DNA of 64,000 bases, taken from NCBI GenBank assembly GCA_016719895.1, contig JADJYG010000018.1, forward strand, positions 62,001 through 126,000. Reading direction: 5' to 3'. The notes under the pieces are model-generated. The model was not told where the DNA came from, searched no databases, and saw only the letters and a program-made list of their open reading frames with translations. The position numbers and the translations under genes were made by a program. Source of the DNA: Saprospirales bacterium (GTDB lineage Bacteria; Bacteroidota; Bacteroidia; Chitinophagales; Saprospiraceae). Below are positions 25,867-35,010 of the stretch, in pieces. Every line of letters begins with the position of its first letter. Position 1 is the first letter of the stretch.

Positions 25867-27225
25867 CTACATAGACTGGATCAGGTCATACGGCGTCAGG
25901 ATGTGGGCGCCGCCGGAGCGGTCGCGGGCGATGACGGCCTCGGCGTTCCGGCCCAGGAAACGGTTTAGTTGGCTGATCGGCAAGTCTTCCTTGACGGTGG
26001 GAAAGGGGGCGCCCATAATTTCGCCGACCAGTCTTTCTGCGTTGTGCATGGGGTTTTCCAATAAAATATGCAGCACCTGTTTCTCGGTGACGGAGCCTAC
26101 GATCGCGTCGCCATCCACCACCGGCAATTGACTGATATCGTGCGATTTCAGGAGGTTGAATGCCGTCCGGACGGTGTCGTTTTTTTGTACCGACACAAAG
26201 CGCCGGTCTTTCTTCCGGGCAATCAGGTCGGCCACCTTTAATTCGTCTTCCAAGAATCCGCGCTGCCGCATCCAATCGTCGTTGAAAATTTTTCCCACGT
26301 AACGGCTCCCGTGATCGTGGAAAATAACCACGGCCACGTCGCCTTTTTTCAGCCGGCCGCGCAGCTGCCACAGTGCGCCGAAGGCGCTGCCTGCTGAATA
26401 CCCGAGCAACAATCCTTCTTCTTTGGCCAGGCGGCGCGCCCAAATGGCGGCGTCTTTGTCTGTCACTTTTTCGAACTGATCGATAACGGAAAAATCCACA
26501 TTGGCCGGCAAAATATCCTCCCCGATCCCTTCGGTGATATAGGGATAAATTTCCTTCGGGTCGAACACGCCCGTTTCGTGGTATTTTTTGAACACCGATC
26601 CATACGTATCGGCTCCCCAAATCTGAATATCCGGATTTTTTTCTTTCAGGAACTGCGCCACGCCGGATACGGTGCCGCCGGTGCCTACTCCAACTACCAG
26701 ATGCGTGATCTTCCCCTGCGTTTGTTCCCAAATTTCCGGTCCGGTCGTTTCGTAATGGGCCTGCCGGTTGGAGAGGTTATCGTACTGGTTGCACCAAAAA
26801 GAATTCGGAATTTCCTGGCTTAGCCGGCGCGCAACAGAATAATACGAGCGCGGGTCGTCGGGCTCGACGTTGGTCGGGCATACGATTACTTCGGCGCCAA
26901 GCGCCTTCAGGATATCAATCTTCTCCCGGCTTTGTTTGTCGGTGGTGGTGAAAATACAGCGATAGCCGCGTACGCAGCCAACGAGCGCCAGGCCCATGCC
27001 GGTATTTCCGGAAGTGCATTCAATAATGGTCCCACCCGGCTTCAAATTGCCGCGCACTTCGGCGTCATCGATCATTTTGACCGCCATCCGGTCCTTGATT
27101 GAATGTCCGGGATTGAAGGTTTCTACCTTTGCCAGGACCAGGGCTGGAATGCCGGCAGCGATGCGGTTCAGTTTTACCAACGGCGTATTGCCGATTGTCC
27201 CCAGGATATTTTCTTTATAGTGCAT
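25867..27225 (-). CDS. Cystathionine beta-synthase (PLP domain plus CBS pair)
   Basis: The 452-residue enzyme condenses serine and homocysteine to cystathionine. The catalytic part has the PLP lysine in PGHSIKDRM, the substrate loop ECTSGNTGMGLAL and the phosphate loop VGVGTGGTVSG. After residue ~325 come two CBS motifs (VSVQKNDTVRTAFNLL...QLPVVDGDAIVGSVTEKQVL and a second one to the end). The CBS pair separates it from plain cysteine synthase (CysK). It could supply cysteine for bacillithiol, whose deacetylase is encoded at 45.5 kb (inference). The ATG at 27225 gives the family N-terminus ILGTIGNTPLV. Confidence 0.88.
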   Translation of the reverse strand: MHYKENILGTIGNTPLVKLNRIAAGIPALVLAKVETFNPGHSIKDRMAVKMIDDAEVRGNLKPGGTIIECTSGNTGMGLALVGCVRGYRCIFTTTDKQSREKIDILKALGAEVIVCPTNVEPDDPRSYYSVARRLSQEIPNSFWCNQYDNLSNRQAHYETTGPEIWEQTQGKITHLVVGVGTGGTVSGVAQFLKEKNPDIQIWGADTYGSVFKKYHETGVFDPKEIYPYITEGIGEDILPANVDFSVIDQFEKVTDKDAAIWARRLAKEEGLLLGYSAGSAFGALWQLRGRLKKGDVAVVIFHDHGSRYVGKIFNDDWMRQRGFLEDELKVADLIARKKDRRFVSVQKNDTVRTAFNLLKSHDISQLPVVDGDAIVGSVTEKQVLHILLENPMHNAERLVGEIMGAPFPTVKEDLPISQLNRFLGRNAEAVIARDRSGGAHILTPYDLIQSM

Positions 27226-27263
27226 ACCAATGTGGTTGTATCGATGGGTGATAGCGCCAGCCT

Positions 27264-28001
27264 TCAGGCCGTTTGCCGTAAATGTCCGAGCATGCGTTGC
27301 CGGACTTGTTCCATGAGCGCCGGAATGTCCGCTGCGGTAAGGTTGTGCGTTTCTATGGGGTCGTCCCAGACGATTTTTACCCGTCCCGGGCGCAAGTCGA
27401 TGGATTTGGCGGTAGCAGAGATCGATTTCATGTTCACGATCGTTTGGATGGCAATAGGAGCTTTGGTTTGAACGGCGATGCGAAAAGCGCCTTCATAAAA
27501 AGGCGCCAGTGGTTCGGGCGTCCGGTTTCGGCCGCCTTCGGGGTAAATAAATATACTCCACCCGGCTTCCAGTTGCTTTTTGAGTTCGACCACACTGCGC
27601 GCCCGGCTCATGGCGCTGCTGCGATCGACCGTCAGGCACATTTTTTTTACCACCCAGCCAAAAACCGGCACTTTGTGCAGCTCTTGTTTGGCAAGAAACC
27701 GAAAAACACCGGGGAATGCAGCGGCATTGACGATAAAATCCAGCGCGGCATTGTGGTTTCCGACGATCACATAGGAGTTCCGGCCATCGATTTTTTCCGT
27801 TCCGGACACACGCACGAAAATGCCGGTCAGGCGCAAAAAAACCGGTGTAAAAACATGGTGGAGGTACCAAATGTTTCGCCGGAGCGCCGTATTTCCAGGC
27901 GAGATAATCATATTGAACAAAAAAAATGGCATACTTAACAAGAGCAGCAGCAGGAACAGTAATACGGCATAAACCGCCCAAATTTTTCTAAAAACACCCA
28001 T
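27264..28001 (-). CDS. PlsC-type 1-acylglycerol-3-phosphate acyltransferase (third copy)
   Basis: The 245-residue acyltransferase has an N-terminal membrane helix (WAVYAVLLFLLLLLLSMPFFLF), NHxxxxD in VGNHNAALDFI and YPEGGRNRTPEPL as the phosphate-binding block. It is only distantly similar to the tandem pair at 13.4-14.9 kb: the acceptor motif is YPEG rather than FPEG. The ATG at 28001 is chosen because it starts directly before the membrane helix; the frame runs on to a TTG at 28049, upstream of a possible -7 box. It is probably the main phosphatidic-acid-forming enzyme or a paralogue of it. Confidence 0.83.
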   Translation of the reverse strand: MGVFRKIWAVYAVLLFLLLLLLSMPFFLFNMIISPGNTALRRNIWYLHHVFTPVFLRLTGIFVRVSGTEKIDGRNSYVIVGNHNAALDFIVNAAAFPGVFRFLAKQELHKVPVFGWVVKKMCLTVDRSSAMSRARSVVELKKQLEAGWSIFIYPEGGRNRTPEPLAPFYEGAFRIAVQTKAPIAIQTIVNMKSISATAKSIDLRPGRVKIVWDDPIETHNLTAADIPALMEQVRQRMLGHLRQTA

Positions 28002-28018
28002 AGGCAACGTTGGCGGCG

Positions 28019-28026
28019 CGAAGGTA
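28019..28026 (-). promoter_or_regulatory. Near-consensus -7 box TACCTTCG for the third plsC
   Basis: The minus strand reads TACCTTCG, one base off TAnnTTTG, 17 bases before the ATG at 28001. It supports that start over the TTG at 28049. Confidence 0.3.
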
Positions 28027-28060
28027 CGGCCTGCCGGCGGGCTGGCCAAGTTTTAGCGCA

Positions 28061-29506
28061 TCAGACGTCCCGGGCAAAATCGGCCGCATTCATTTTTGCT
28101 GTCAGCCCGAGTTTTGCCCCCTCCTCCAGCATGCGCTGGAAACCCGCCGCAAAATCATTGGAGATATCGCCATCCAGTATCGCTTCCCGCACGGCCGTTT
28201 TGATCATACCCACTTCGCGGGAAGGAGATATCCCGAAAGTCCGCATGATAATATCGCCGGTGACCGGCGGCTGCCAGAGGCGCATACGGTCGGCCTCGGT
28301 CACCTGTGCCATCCGTTCCTTGAGGTATTGGTAACCTTCCAGGTACCGGACCATCTTTTTGGGGTTTTTCGTGGTGATATCCGATTCGCACAAGCGCATC
28401 AGGTCGCTGATATCGGGGCCGGCGTCAAAAAGCAGGCGCCGCACCGCGCTGTCGGTCACCTGCTCCTTGGTCAGGCTGATCGGCCGGAGGTGCAAGCGCA
28501 CCATTTTTTGCACATAGTCCATTTTGGCGTCCAGAGGCAGGCGCAGGTAGCGGAATATCCGCGGGATCATATTGGCGCCCAGCCATTCGTGCCCGTGAAA
28601 GGTCCAACCGGCTTCCGGATGATATTTCTTGGTAGATGGTTTGGCAATATCATGCAACAAGGCTGCCCAGCGCAGCCAAATATTGTCGGACATCCGGCAC
28701 AGATTGTCCAGCACCTCCAGCGTATGATAAAAATTATCTTTGTGCGCCCGCCCCTGGCGGTCTTCCACCCCCTGAAGCGCGGCCAATTCGGGCAATACCA
28801 ATTGGAGTAACCCGCAGTCAAACAAGAGGTTAAATCCGGTCGACGGCTTTGGCGTCATCAATATCTTTTCCAGCTCCGCCGTGATGCGTTCCTTGGAAAT
28901 AATGTGGATGCGTTGTTTGTTTTTACCGATACTGGCAAACGTTTGTTTGTCGATGGAAAAGCCGAGTTGCGCTGCGAAACGGACCGCGCGCATCATGCGG
29001 AGCGGGTCGTCCGAAAAGGTTTTACCCGGCTCGAGGGGCGTTTTGATCAGTTTTTGTTCCAGGTGCTCCAGTCCGCCGAAGGGGTCGATGATCTGGCCGA
29101 AATCTCTGTCGTTCAGGCTTACCGCCAGCGCATTTATGGTAAAATCGCGGCGGTTCTGATCGTCTTCCAGCGTGCCCTGTTCCACGTCGGGCTTTCTGCT
29201 GTCGACGTGGTAGCTTTCCTTTCTGGCGCCCACGAATTCGATCTCGATGCCATTGTAGCGCAGCATGGCCGTGCCAAACCGGCGGTACACCACGATTTTG
29301 GGCACTGGAGCGAGCTTGGCTGCGAGGGCCTGGGCAAGCTGGATACCGTCGCCGACACAAACGATATCGATGTCTTTCGTCGGACGGCCCAGCAGCCGGT
29401 CCCGCACATACCCGCCCACCACATAAGCCGGCGCGTTGATATCCAGCGCGCAGCGGGCCACGAGTTCGAATAATTTCCGCTCTTGCGGTTGGATAGAAAA
29501 AATCAT
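28061..29506 (-). CDS. CCA tRNA nucleotidyltransferase (poly(A) polymerase family) with HD domain
   Basis: The 481-residue class II nucleotidyltransferase has VVGGYVRDRLLGRPTKDIDIV as the G motif and catalytic acidic pair, RRDFTINALA, DDPLRMMRAVRFAAQL and ERITAELEKI as further motifs. An HD phosphohydrolase domain follows (HTLEVLDNL, WAALLHDIAKP, FHGHE). It adds or repairs the 3' CCA of tRNAs, which fits the tRNA-Arg gene here lacking an encoded CCA. The ATG at 29506 follows the dus stop after one base (TGA-C-ATG), so the two are translationally coupled and expressed from the dus promoter. The frame also reads upstream into dus, but that is another gene. Confidence 0.9.
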   Translation of the reverse strand: MIFSIQPQERKLFELVARCALDINAPAYVVGGYVRDRLLGRPTKDIDIVCVGDGIQLAQALAAKLAPVPKIVVYRRFGTAMLRYNGIEIEFVGARKESYHVDSRKPDVEQGTLEDDQNRRDFTINALAVSLNDRDFGQIIDPFGGLEHLEQKLIKTPLEPGKTFSDDPLRMMRAVRFAAQLGFSIDKQTFASIGKNKQRIHIISKERITAELEKILMTPKPSTGFNLLFDCGLLQLVLPELAALQGVEDRQGRAHKDNFYHTLEVLDNLCRMSDNIWLRWAALLHDIAKPSTKKYHPEAGWTFHGHEWLGANMIPRIFRYLRLPLDAKMDYVQKMVRLHLRPISLTKEQVTDSAVRRLLFDAGPDISDLMRLCESDITTKNPKKMVRYLEGYQYLKERMAQVTEADRMRLWQPPVTGDIIMRTFGISPSREVGMIKTAVREAILDGDISNDFAAGFQRMLEEGAKLGLTAKMNAADFARDV

Positions 29507-29507
29507 G

Positions 29508-30503
29508 TCAGATGGCCAGTTCCATTCCAGAATACACGTCTTCGATCTCATCCAACACCGACCACAATACTTCCGGTTCCATTTCGGTGACCAGGCGCAT
29601 GCGGTAGGGTTTGATATTGGGCAAATCGCGGAAATACGGCGCATAATGCCGGCGCATTTCCAGGACGCCGAGTTTGACGCCTTTCCAGGCCAGGTTGTCG
29701 CGCAGGTGTTGCCGGGCGGCGCGTACCCGTTCGGGCACATCCGGCGGCGGAAGCAGTTCGCCGGTGGCGAAAAAATGCTTGATCTCCCGGAATATCCATG
29801 GATACCCAATGCTTGCCCGGCCGATCATGATGCCGTCGGCGCCGTATCTTTGGCGGTATTCCAGGGCCCTGAGCGCGGAATCGACATCGCCGTTTCCGAA
29901 TACCGGGATATGCAGGCGCGGGTTTTCCTTCACCCGGGCGATCCAGGTCCAGTCGGCTTCGCCTTTGTACATCTGTACCCGCGTACGGGCATGAACAGTC
30001 AGCGCCTGTACGCCAATGTCTTGCAAACGCTCTGCCACCTCCACGATATTAATCGAGCTGTTGTCCCAGCCTAAACGTGTTTTCACCGTTACCGGACGGC
30101 TGGTGCTTTTGACTACCGCCTCCGTCAGTTTTACCATGTGGGGCACATCGCGCAACAGGCCTGCACCCGCCATCCGGCAAGCCACCTTGGCCACCGGGCA
30201 GCCATAGTTGATATCGATGACATCCGGGCTTTTGGCTTCGATCATTTCCGCCGCCCCGATCATGTTGTCCAGTTGCCCGCCAAAGTATTGTATGCCAATG
30301 GGGCGTTCATAATCGAATATCTCGAGTTTTTTCAGGCTTTTTACCGCCTCGTGCACCAGCCCGTCGGCGCTGACAAACTCGGTGTACACCATATCGGCGC
30401 CCTGTTCCTTGCACAGTTTCCGGAAGGGCGGATCGCTCACATCCTCCATCGGTGCAAGCAACAAGGGGTATTCTCCCAATTCGATGTTTCCAATTTTTAC
30501 CAT
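29508..30503 (-). CDS. tRNA-dihydrouridine synthase (DusB-like)
   Basis: The 331-residue FMN-dependent enzyme reduces uridines in tRNA. Family motifs are LLLAPMEDVSDPPFRKLC, the catalytic Cys in INYGCPVAKV, RPVTVKTRLGWD and ADGIMIGRASIGYPW. The ATG at 30503 gives MVKIGNIELG; a longer frame starts at a TTG (30515) that lies inside the -7 box. It heads a two-gene unit with the CCA-adding enzyme, linking two tRNA maturation steps. Confidence 0.92.
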   Translation of the reverse strand: MVKIGNIELGEYPLLLAPMEDVSDPPFRKLCKEQGADMVYTEFVSADGLVHEAVKSLKKLEIFDYERPIGIQYFGGQLDNMIGAAEMIEAKSPDVIDINYGCPVAKVACRMAGAGLLRDVPHMVKLTEAVVKSTSRPVTVKTRLGWDNSSINIVEVAERLQDIGVQALTVHARTRVQMYKGEADWTWIARVKENPRLHIPVFGNGDVDSALRALEYRQRYGADGIMIGRASIGYPWIFREIKHFFATGELLPPPDVPERVRAARQHLRDNLAWKGVKLGVLEMRRHYAPYFRDLPNIKPYRMRLVTEMEPEVLWSVLDEIEDVYSGMELAI

Positions 30504-30512
30504 AAGCGGCTG

Positions 30513-30520
30513 CAAAAATA
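30513..30520 (-). promoter_or_regulatory. -7 box TATTTTTG for dus and the CCA-adding enzyme
   Basis: Perfect TAnnTTTG ending 9 bases before the ATG at 30503, so the transcript would have at most a few leader bases. Confidence 0.55.
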
Positions 30521-30562
30521 GGCAATCGCTGTGATAAAGGCCGACAACTTACCGCAAACGCT

Positions 30563-32338
30563 TTACCGGAGCAGCAGCACATCGCCTTTCGACTGCATTT
30601 GCAGCGCGCCATCGCCGCGCCGCCACCAAACTCGGTAGCCATATACATCGGAGGGCGCCTGCTCGCCGTTGATCGTGCCATCCCAGCGGGCATCCGGCAG
30701 CATGCTTTCAAAAATTCGCTGTCCCCAGCGGTTGAAAATTTCCATCCGTTCGACGTACGCCAATCCCCTGGGCACGATCATTTCGAACGCATCGTTGTTC
30801 CCGTCGCCGTCGGGCGTAAATGCGTTCGGAAAACGCACAACCGGGAAGATCAACCGGAACGTTTTGTCAATTGTTTTGGCGCAACCGTTCGGAGAGACAG
30901 CCGTAAGCGTGTACCGGACGATGGCTGCGGCGGTATCGTTGGAAGAGGGGGTGACGTCGATCGATTCCGTATTGAAGGGCAGCACCTGGGTATCTACTGT
31001 GGTCTCTTCCCATACGAATTCAAAATTACCCAGGTTTTGAGGCGGCGACACCGAGGCCGTAAGCGTAAGCGTTTCGCCGATATTGATCTGGTTGGTATCC
31101 GGCACACATTGCACTGCCAGGTCAAAACTGGGCACGGCATTGATCAGCACTGTTTTTTTCAAGCTGCAGGTGTCGCCGTACGAATAGACCACCGTGTAGG
31201 ATTCGGGTTGATCCGGCGCCTTGAGGATTTCGGCAGACAGCTCGCCGCTGCTCCATTCATACGTGCCGCTTTGTTCCGAACCGCTCGCCTTCAGCAATAC
31301 CGGCGAACCCGCGCATACGATGGTGTCCGGATAAGGCCAAACGGTTAAGGTGGCCTTATAAGCGGTTACGTCAATCTTTTGTATGGTTTTGCAGGCATCG
31401 TTGGTTGCCGTCACCGTATAGGCCGTATTTTGCGTTGGGGCCACTTCCGGTGCGCTACCCTGCTGCAAGGTGGGGTCCGGCGGTGTGGCAGACCAGACGT
31501 AGGTCGAACCGGCCAAAACGGGTCCGCTGTTAAGCACGATGCGCTCGCCCGGGCATAATTTGGGGTCGGCGGGAAAAATGATTTCCGGGGCTTCACCGTC
31601 GATGCTGACCACCGCGGTATCCCGGAGCCGGCAATTATCACCATACGTAAATACCAGTTCATACGGGGTAGACAGCGCGGGCGCGACGGTTAGCGCCGCC
31701 ATAGTACCTTCCACCTGGCCGCTCATGATGTTCGTCCACTGGAAGCTGCCGCCGGATAAATTGACCAAAGCGGAAAGCGTCACCGGAGCGTTTTTGCAAA
31801 CGGTGGTGTCGCCATCCAGGTTCAGTGTGGCAGCGCTTACAAATACGGTTACGGTATCCCGGCGCGTACAACCGTTGAACGCCTCGACAAAATATGTGGC
31901 CGTTTGTACCGGAAAATACGTGGGTGCGGGTTTTACAATGGTCCCAAATCCGGGGTGGGTGGACGTCCAGGTATAAGCGGCATCATCGTCGAATACAGTA
32001 TTCAGGTGGATGGAATCGCCCGGGCACAAATTCAGGTCCGGGGGGAATTGTACGGGCGCCAGGGCTTTCAGGTCCACGAATACCGTATCGCTGGCGCTAC
32101 AATTTTCGATTTTGGCCGTGACGATATAAACGGTGGTCACGCTGGGCGCCGCAAGCGGCTCGTCGCACCCGGTACAGGAAAGGCCGGCGCCGGGCGACCA
32201 CCCGATGCTGGTGACGCCGGCAGAATAGTTGGCGGACAACAAAACCGTATCGCCGGGACAAATCAGGCTATTGGCCGGATTGGCGGTTATTGCGGCTTCG
32301 GCGTCAGGCGGACAATTACGGTTGCCGTATCGGTGCAA
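30563..32338 (-). CDS. Frameshifted T9SS type B surface protein, C-terminal part (Ig-like modules + CHU_C)
   Basis: This open frame carries about six Ig-like modules of the form LICPGDTVLLSA...YTVTATNDACKTIQ and ends in a gliding-associated C-terminal domain (RFPNAFTPDGDGNNDAFEM, MEIFNRWGQRIFES, DVYGYRVWWRRG). It has no start codon with a signal peptide of its own; the only start is a TTG inside the overlap with the upstream frame. The module series is continuous with the 5' part at 32287-33369. The two are best read as one ~935-residue secreted protein interrupted by a single-base indel near 32288-32310. Confidence 0.75.
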   Translation of the reverse strand: MHRYGNRNCPPDAEAAITANPANSLICPGDTVLLSANYSAGVTSIGWSPGAGLSCTGCDEPLAAPSVTTVYIVTAKIENCSASDTVFVDLKALAPVQFPPDLNLCPGDSIHLNTVFDDDAAYTWTSTHPGFGTIVKPAPTYFPVQTATYFVEAFNGCTRRDTVTVFVSAATLNLDGDTTVCKNAPVTLSALVNLSGGSFQWTNIMSGQVEGTMAALTVAPALSTPYELVFTYGDNCRLRDTAVVSIDGEAPEIIFPADPKLCPGERIVLNSGPVLAGSTYVWSATPPDPTLQQGSAPEVAPTQNTAYTVTATNDACKTIQKIDVTAYKATLTVWPYPDTIVCAGSPVLLKASGSEQSGTYEWSSGELSAEILKAPDQPESYTVVYSYGDTCSLKKTVLINAVPSFDLAVQCVPDTNQINIGETLTLTASVSPPQNLGNFEFVWEETTVDTQVLPFNTESIDVTPSSNDTAAAIVRYTLTAVSPNGCAKTIDKTFRLIFPVVRFPNAFTPDGDGNNDAFEMIVPRGLAYVERMEIFNRWGQRIFESMLPDARWDGTINGEQAPSDVYGYRVWWRRGDGALQMQSKGDVLLLR

Positions 32339-33369
32339 ACGCCGGATTTATTCCGGGTGATGCGGCGGTAAATGGTCGGTTGGCTCGGGCGCACTACCAT
32401 TTCGAAGACTGTATCCGGCCGCAAAGCGCCCGTCAGCGGCGACCATTTAAAAGTCATATCCGGGTAGTCGGCGGGGTGAAATATCGCTATGGGCGACGTC
32501 AACGCTATGCTGTCGCCGACGCAAATCGCCGTATCCGCCGGTAAAATTTCCAGGTGCTCCGGCAAGCTGTCTACGGCTACAAAAATCTGCCGGCTCCGGC
32601 TGCACCCCCCCAGCCTGGCAGTGACCGTGTACAGGGTGCTCACCCATGGCGAAGCGATGGCAACTGTGCCTGAAGCATTGATTTGCAGGCCGGTCGGCGG
32701 CGTCCATTCGATGGGTTGGCCGGTCGGCGCCACCATCGCCTGAAAGGTGCGGGAGTTGCCCCGGCAGAGTTTTACCGTATCGGAGGGCGTGACGCTAAGC
32801 GAAAGCGCCATGGGAATGACCCGCACGCTATCCAGCGCCGGGAGGGGGCACGTGCTGTTGGATGCCGACAAATAATACAAGGTCGGCACCGGCGGTTTGT
32901 CCTTGGGGTTGGCCTTATTGCTGGCGAACCCCGGGGGAACAGAATACCAGTTGTAAAACGTGCCGTCCACAACCGGTCCGCCCAGTTCAACGCTGTCGCC
33001 CAGGCAAATTTCCCGGTTTGGGCTGATGACGTATTGCGGCGCAGCGCCGTTGATGACGGTAATGTGCAACGTATCGCTTGCTTCGGTGCAGCTGGGGCCG
33101 CTCACCCTGGCTATGTAGGTGTACACACCGGGGCCAAGGCCGGATACCTTCGGCGAGGGGCAATCGTAACAGCTCAGGCCCGGGCTGCCGGTCCAGGTAT
33201 AATTACCGTTGGGTAAGGGCAGTGGGTTGAGCGTAAACTGGGCATTGGTACAAACCACTACATCCGGCCCCAGGTTGATCGCACAGGGTATGGCCTCGTT
33301 AAAGTCCAGGGTACGGGAATAGGCAAACGCGGCAATCGGGATAAAAATCAGACAAAAAAAGACCTTCAT
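32287..33369 (-). CDS. Frameshifted T9SS type B surface protein, N-terminal part
   Basis: The 360-residue frame starts with an ATG and signal peptide (MKVFFCLIFIPIAAFAYS) and holds about four Ig-like/PKD-like modules (NGNYTWTGSPGLSCYDC, VTPSDTVKLCRGNSRTFQ, ILPADTAICVGDSIAL). It ends abruptly at TAA right after RLTPKPQ, a module boundary, while the next module (AITANPANSLICPGD) continues in the -1 frame. Without the downstream part it would lack its T9SS signal and could not be surface-displayed. Either a real mutation, a sequencing error in the C/G-rich spot, or recoding; no classic slippery heptamer is visible. Confidence 0.75.
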   Translation of the reverse strand: MKVFFCLIFIPIAAFAYSRTLDFNEAIPCAINLGPDVVVCTNAQFTLNPLPLPNGNYTWTGSPGLSCYDCPSPKVSGLGPGVYTYIARVSGPSCTEASDTLHITVINGAAPQYVISPNREICLGDSVELGGPVVDGTFYNWYSVPPGFASNKANPKDKPPVPTLYYLSASNSTCPLPALDSVRVIPMALSLSVTPSDTVKLCRGNSRTFQAMVAPTGQPIEWTPPTGLQINASGTVAIASPWVSTLYTVTARLGGCSRSRQIFVAVDSLPEHLEILPADTAICVGDSIALTSPIAIFHPADYPDMTFKWSPLTGALRPDTVFEMVVRPSQPTIYRRITRNKSGVCTDTATVIVRLTPKPQ

Positions 33370-33414
33370 GTCGGTGGATTTAAATCGGTATCAGCAGGCG
33401 GAAATTTGGCCTCG

Positions 33415-34440
33415 TCAATGCGCGGTATGCACATCCTTGCCAAATTCTTTGGTATAAATGCGGATTAAAAGTAAGAACAAGGCAATCAGGATTGGACCGA
33501 AGACAAAACCAATAAAACCGAACAACTTCAGGCCGGCGATCACGCCGAACAGCGTAATGAGCGGGTGCGTATCGCCCAGCTTTTTCTGCAACCACATCCG
33601 GCCGATATTATCAACCGAGCCGATGACGATAAACCCGTACAAAAACACTATGAGCGCCTTCCAGGGCAATCCGCTGGCTATAAGCAGGATCGCCATGGGC
33701 ACGTAGGCCAGGGCCACGCCAAGAATCGGCAGCATACCGGAAATACAGGTAATGGCAAACCAAAGCCAGACATCGTTCACGCCGATGATCCAGTACGCTG
33801 GCAAGCCGGCAAAGCCTTGTAAAATCCCCATAAACGGTATGCCTACCGCATTTGAAAATACCAGACTGTTCAATTGATGCTTGAATTCGGCAATGTTTTC
33901 ATTGCGAAAAGGCAGCCAGCTGAAGAAAAAGGCTTCGATACGGGGCCCGCTGATCAGCATAAAAAACAAAATAAAGGCCGCCAGCACGGCCGTGGTCAGC
34001 CCGTCCAGTGTAGCGGAAATAAAAGACCGCAACTGGGTGGCGCCCCAATTGGCAACGTTTTGCAACGTTTCCGGAGTAAGCAGCTGCAGGTTGTATTCCT
34101 GTTCAAGGTGGCGCGCCATCTGCTCCATATTCTGGCGCAGTTCGGTGGAATGCTGCAAGGCCTCGATCACCCTGGCTTGCACTAATTGTACCAAAAAATG
34201 CAGCGGTATCCAAATGATAGCCCCGGAAAGCAAAATGAGCAAAACGGCAACGGCTACTTTATTCCAATGCCGTTGCCCGCTCAGGTAATGCATCGCCGGG
34301 CGCAGGAGCACAAACAAGGTGTACGCGCCCAGCAGCGCAGGCAAAAAGGGATGCAGCGTGTAAAACAGTACGCCGCCCAAGGCAAATATGAGCAATAACA
34401 GCAGTATTTGCCGGATCAACAGGTTGGGTATCCGATTCAT
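33415..34440 (-). CDS. AI-2E/PerM-family transporter
   Basis: The 341-residue polytopic protein has about seven to eight membrane helices and the family layout: two early helices (ILLLLLIFALGGVLFYTL, AVLLILLSGAIIWIPLHFLV), a ~90-residue soluble segment with MEQMARHLEQEYN, then the conserved GIPFMGILQGFAGLPAYWI, ISGMLPILGVALAYVPMAI and FVFGPILIALFLLLI. Members export autoinducer-like molecules or act as Na+/H+ antiporters; which applies is not visible here. On the same strand 45 bases upstream of the split CHU_C gene; a TAATTTTC box (one base off consensus) lies 4 bases before its ATG. Confidence 0.85.
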   Translation of the reverse strand: MNRIPNLLIRQILLLLLIFALGGVLFYTLHPFLPALLGAYTLFVLLRPAMHYLSGQRHWNKVAVAVLLILLSGAIIWIPLHFLVQLVQARVIEALQHSTELRQNMEQMARHLEQEYNLQLLTPETLQNVANWGATQLRSFISATLDGLTTAVLAAFILFFMLISGPRIEAFFFSWLPFRNENIAEFKHQLNSLVFSNAVGIPFMGILQGFAGLPAYWIIGVNDVWLWFAITCISGMLPILGVALAYVPMAILLIASGLPWKALIVFLYGFIVIGSVDNIGRMWLQKKLGDTHPLITLFGVIAGLKLFGFIGFVFGPILIALFLLLIRIYTKEFGKDVHTAH

Positions 34441-34494
34441 GGCGGAAAATTAAGGCTTCGGCAACGTCGAAGTACGGTTTCCCTCATATTCTCC

Positions 34495-34502
34495 TACTTT
34501 TG
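34495..34502 (+). promoter_or_regulatory. -7 box TACTTTTG for dut
   Basis: Perfect TAnnTTTG ending 12 bases before the TTG at 34515 and 18 before the TTG at 34521. It limits the start of dut to one of these TTG codons. Confidence 0.5.
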
Positions 34503-34514
34503 CACCAAAAATAA

Positions 34515-34955
34515 TTGGCTTTGACGATTCGAATCATCAACCGCTCCGGCAATCCCCTGCCTAAATATGAAACGCCCGGCTCGGCCGGTATGGATTTGCG
34601 GGCATCTATCGACGCTCCGGTCACCTTGGCGCCCCTGGAACGCGCGCTGATCCCAACCGGGCTGTTTATCCAACTCCCCCAGGGCTACGAAGCGCAGATC
34701 CGGGCCAGGAGTGGCCTGGCCATCAAACGCGGATTAACCATGCTGAATTCCCCCGGCACGATCGACAGCGATTACCGCGGCGAGATCAAGTGTATCGTCG
34801 TCAATCTTTCCAATGAATTCCAAACCATCGAACCCGGCGAACGGATCGCCCAAATGATCATTGCCCGCTACGAACAAATCGCCTGGGAAGAAGTGAATGC
34901 CCTGGAGGAAACCGGACGCAGCAGCGGGGGATTTGGCAGTACGGGGTTCGTCTGA
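34515..34955 (+). CDS. dut: dUTP diphosphatase (dUTPase)
   Basis: The 146-residue trimeric dUTPase hydrolyses dUTP to dUMP. All five motifs are present: PGSAGMDLRA, ARSGLAIK, GTIDSDYRGEIK, GERIAQMII and RSSGGFGSTG (the C-terminal arm). There is no ATG at the N-terminus. The start is TTG at 34515 or TTG at 34521; the second gives MTIRIINRSG, closer to relatives. Rare-start use right after the promoter may keep expression low. The nucleotidyltransferase gene follows 55 bases later on the same strand. Confidence 0.92.
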   Translation: MALTIRIINRSGNPLPKYETPGSAGMDLRASIDAPVTLAPLERALIPTGLFIQLPQGYEAQIRARSGLAIKRGLTMLNSPGTIDSDYRGEIKCIVVNLSNEFQTIEPGERIAQMIIARYEQIAWEEVNALEETGRSSGGFGSTGFV

Positions 34956-35010
34956 CCTTACAGGCAATACTACCGGTCACCAGTTTTTCACTCCTATACT
35001 CAATCGCTCC

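Noticed and set aside
32280..32340. Programmed ribosomal frameshift in the split CHU_C gene
   Set aside because: No X-XXY-YYZ slippery heptamer or strong downstream hairpin was seen at the overlap, so mutation or sequence error is preferred.
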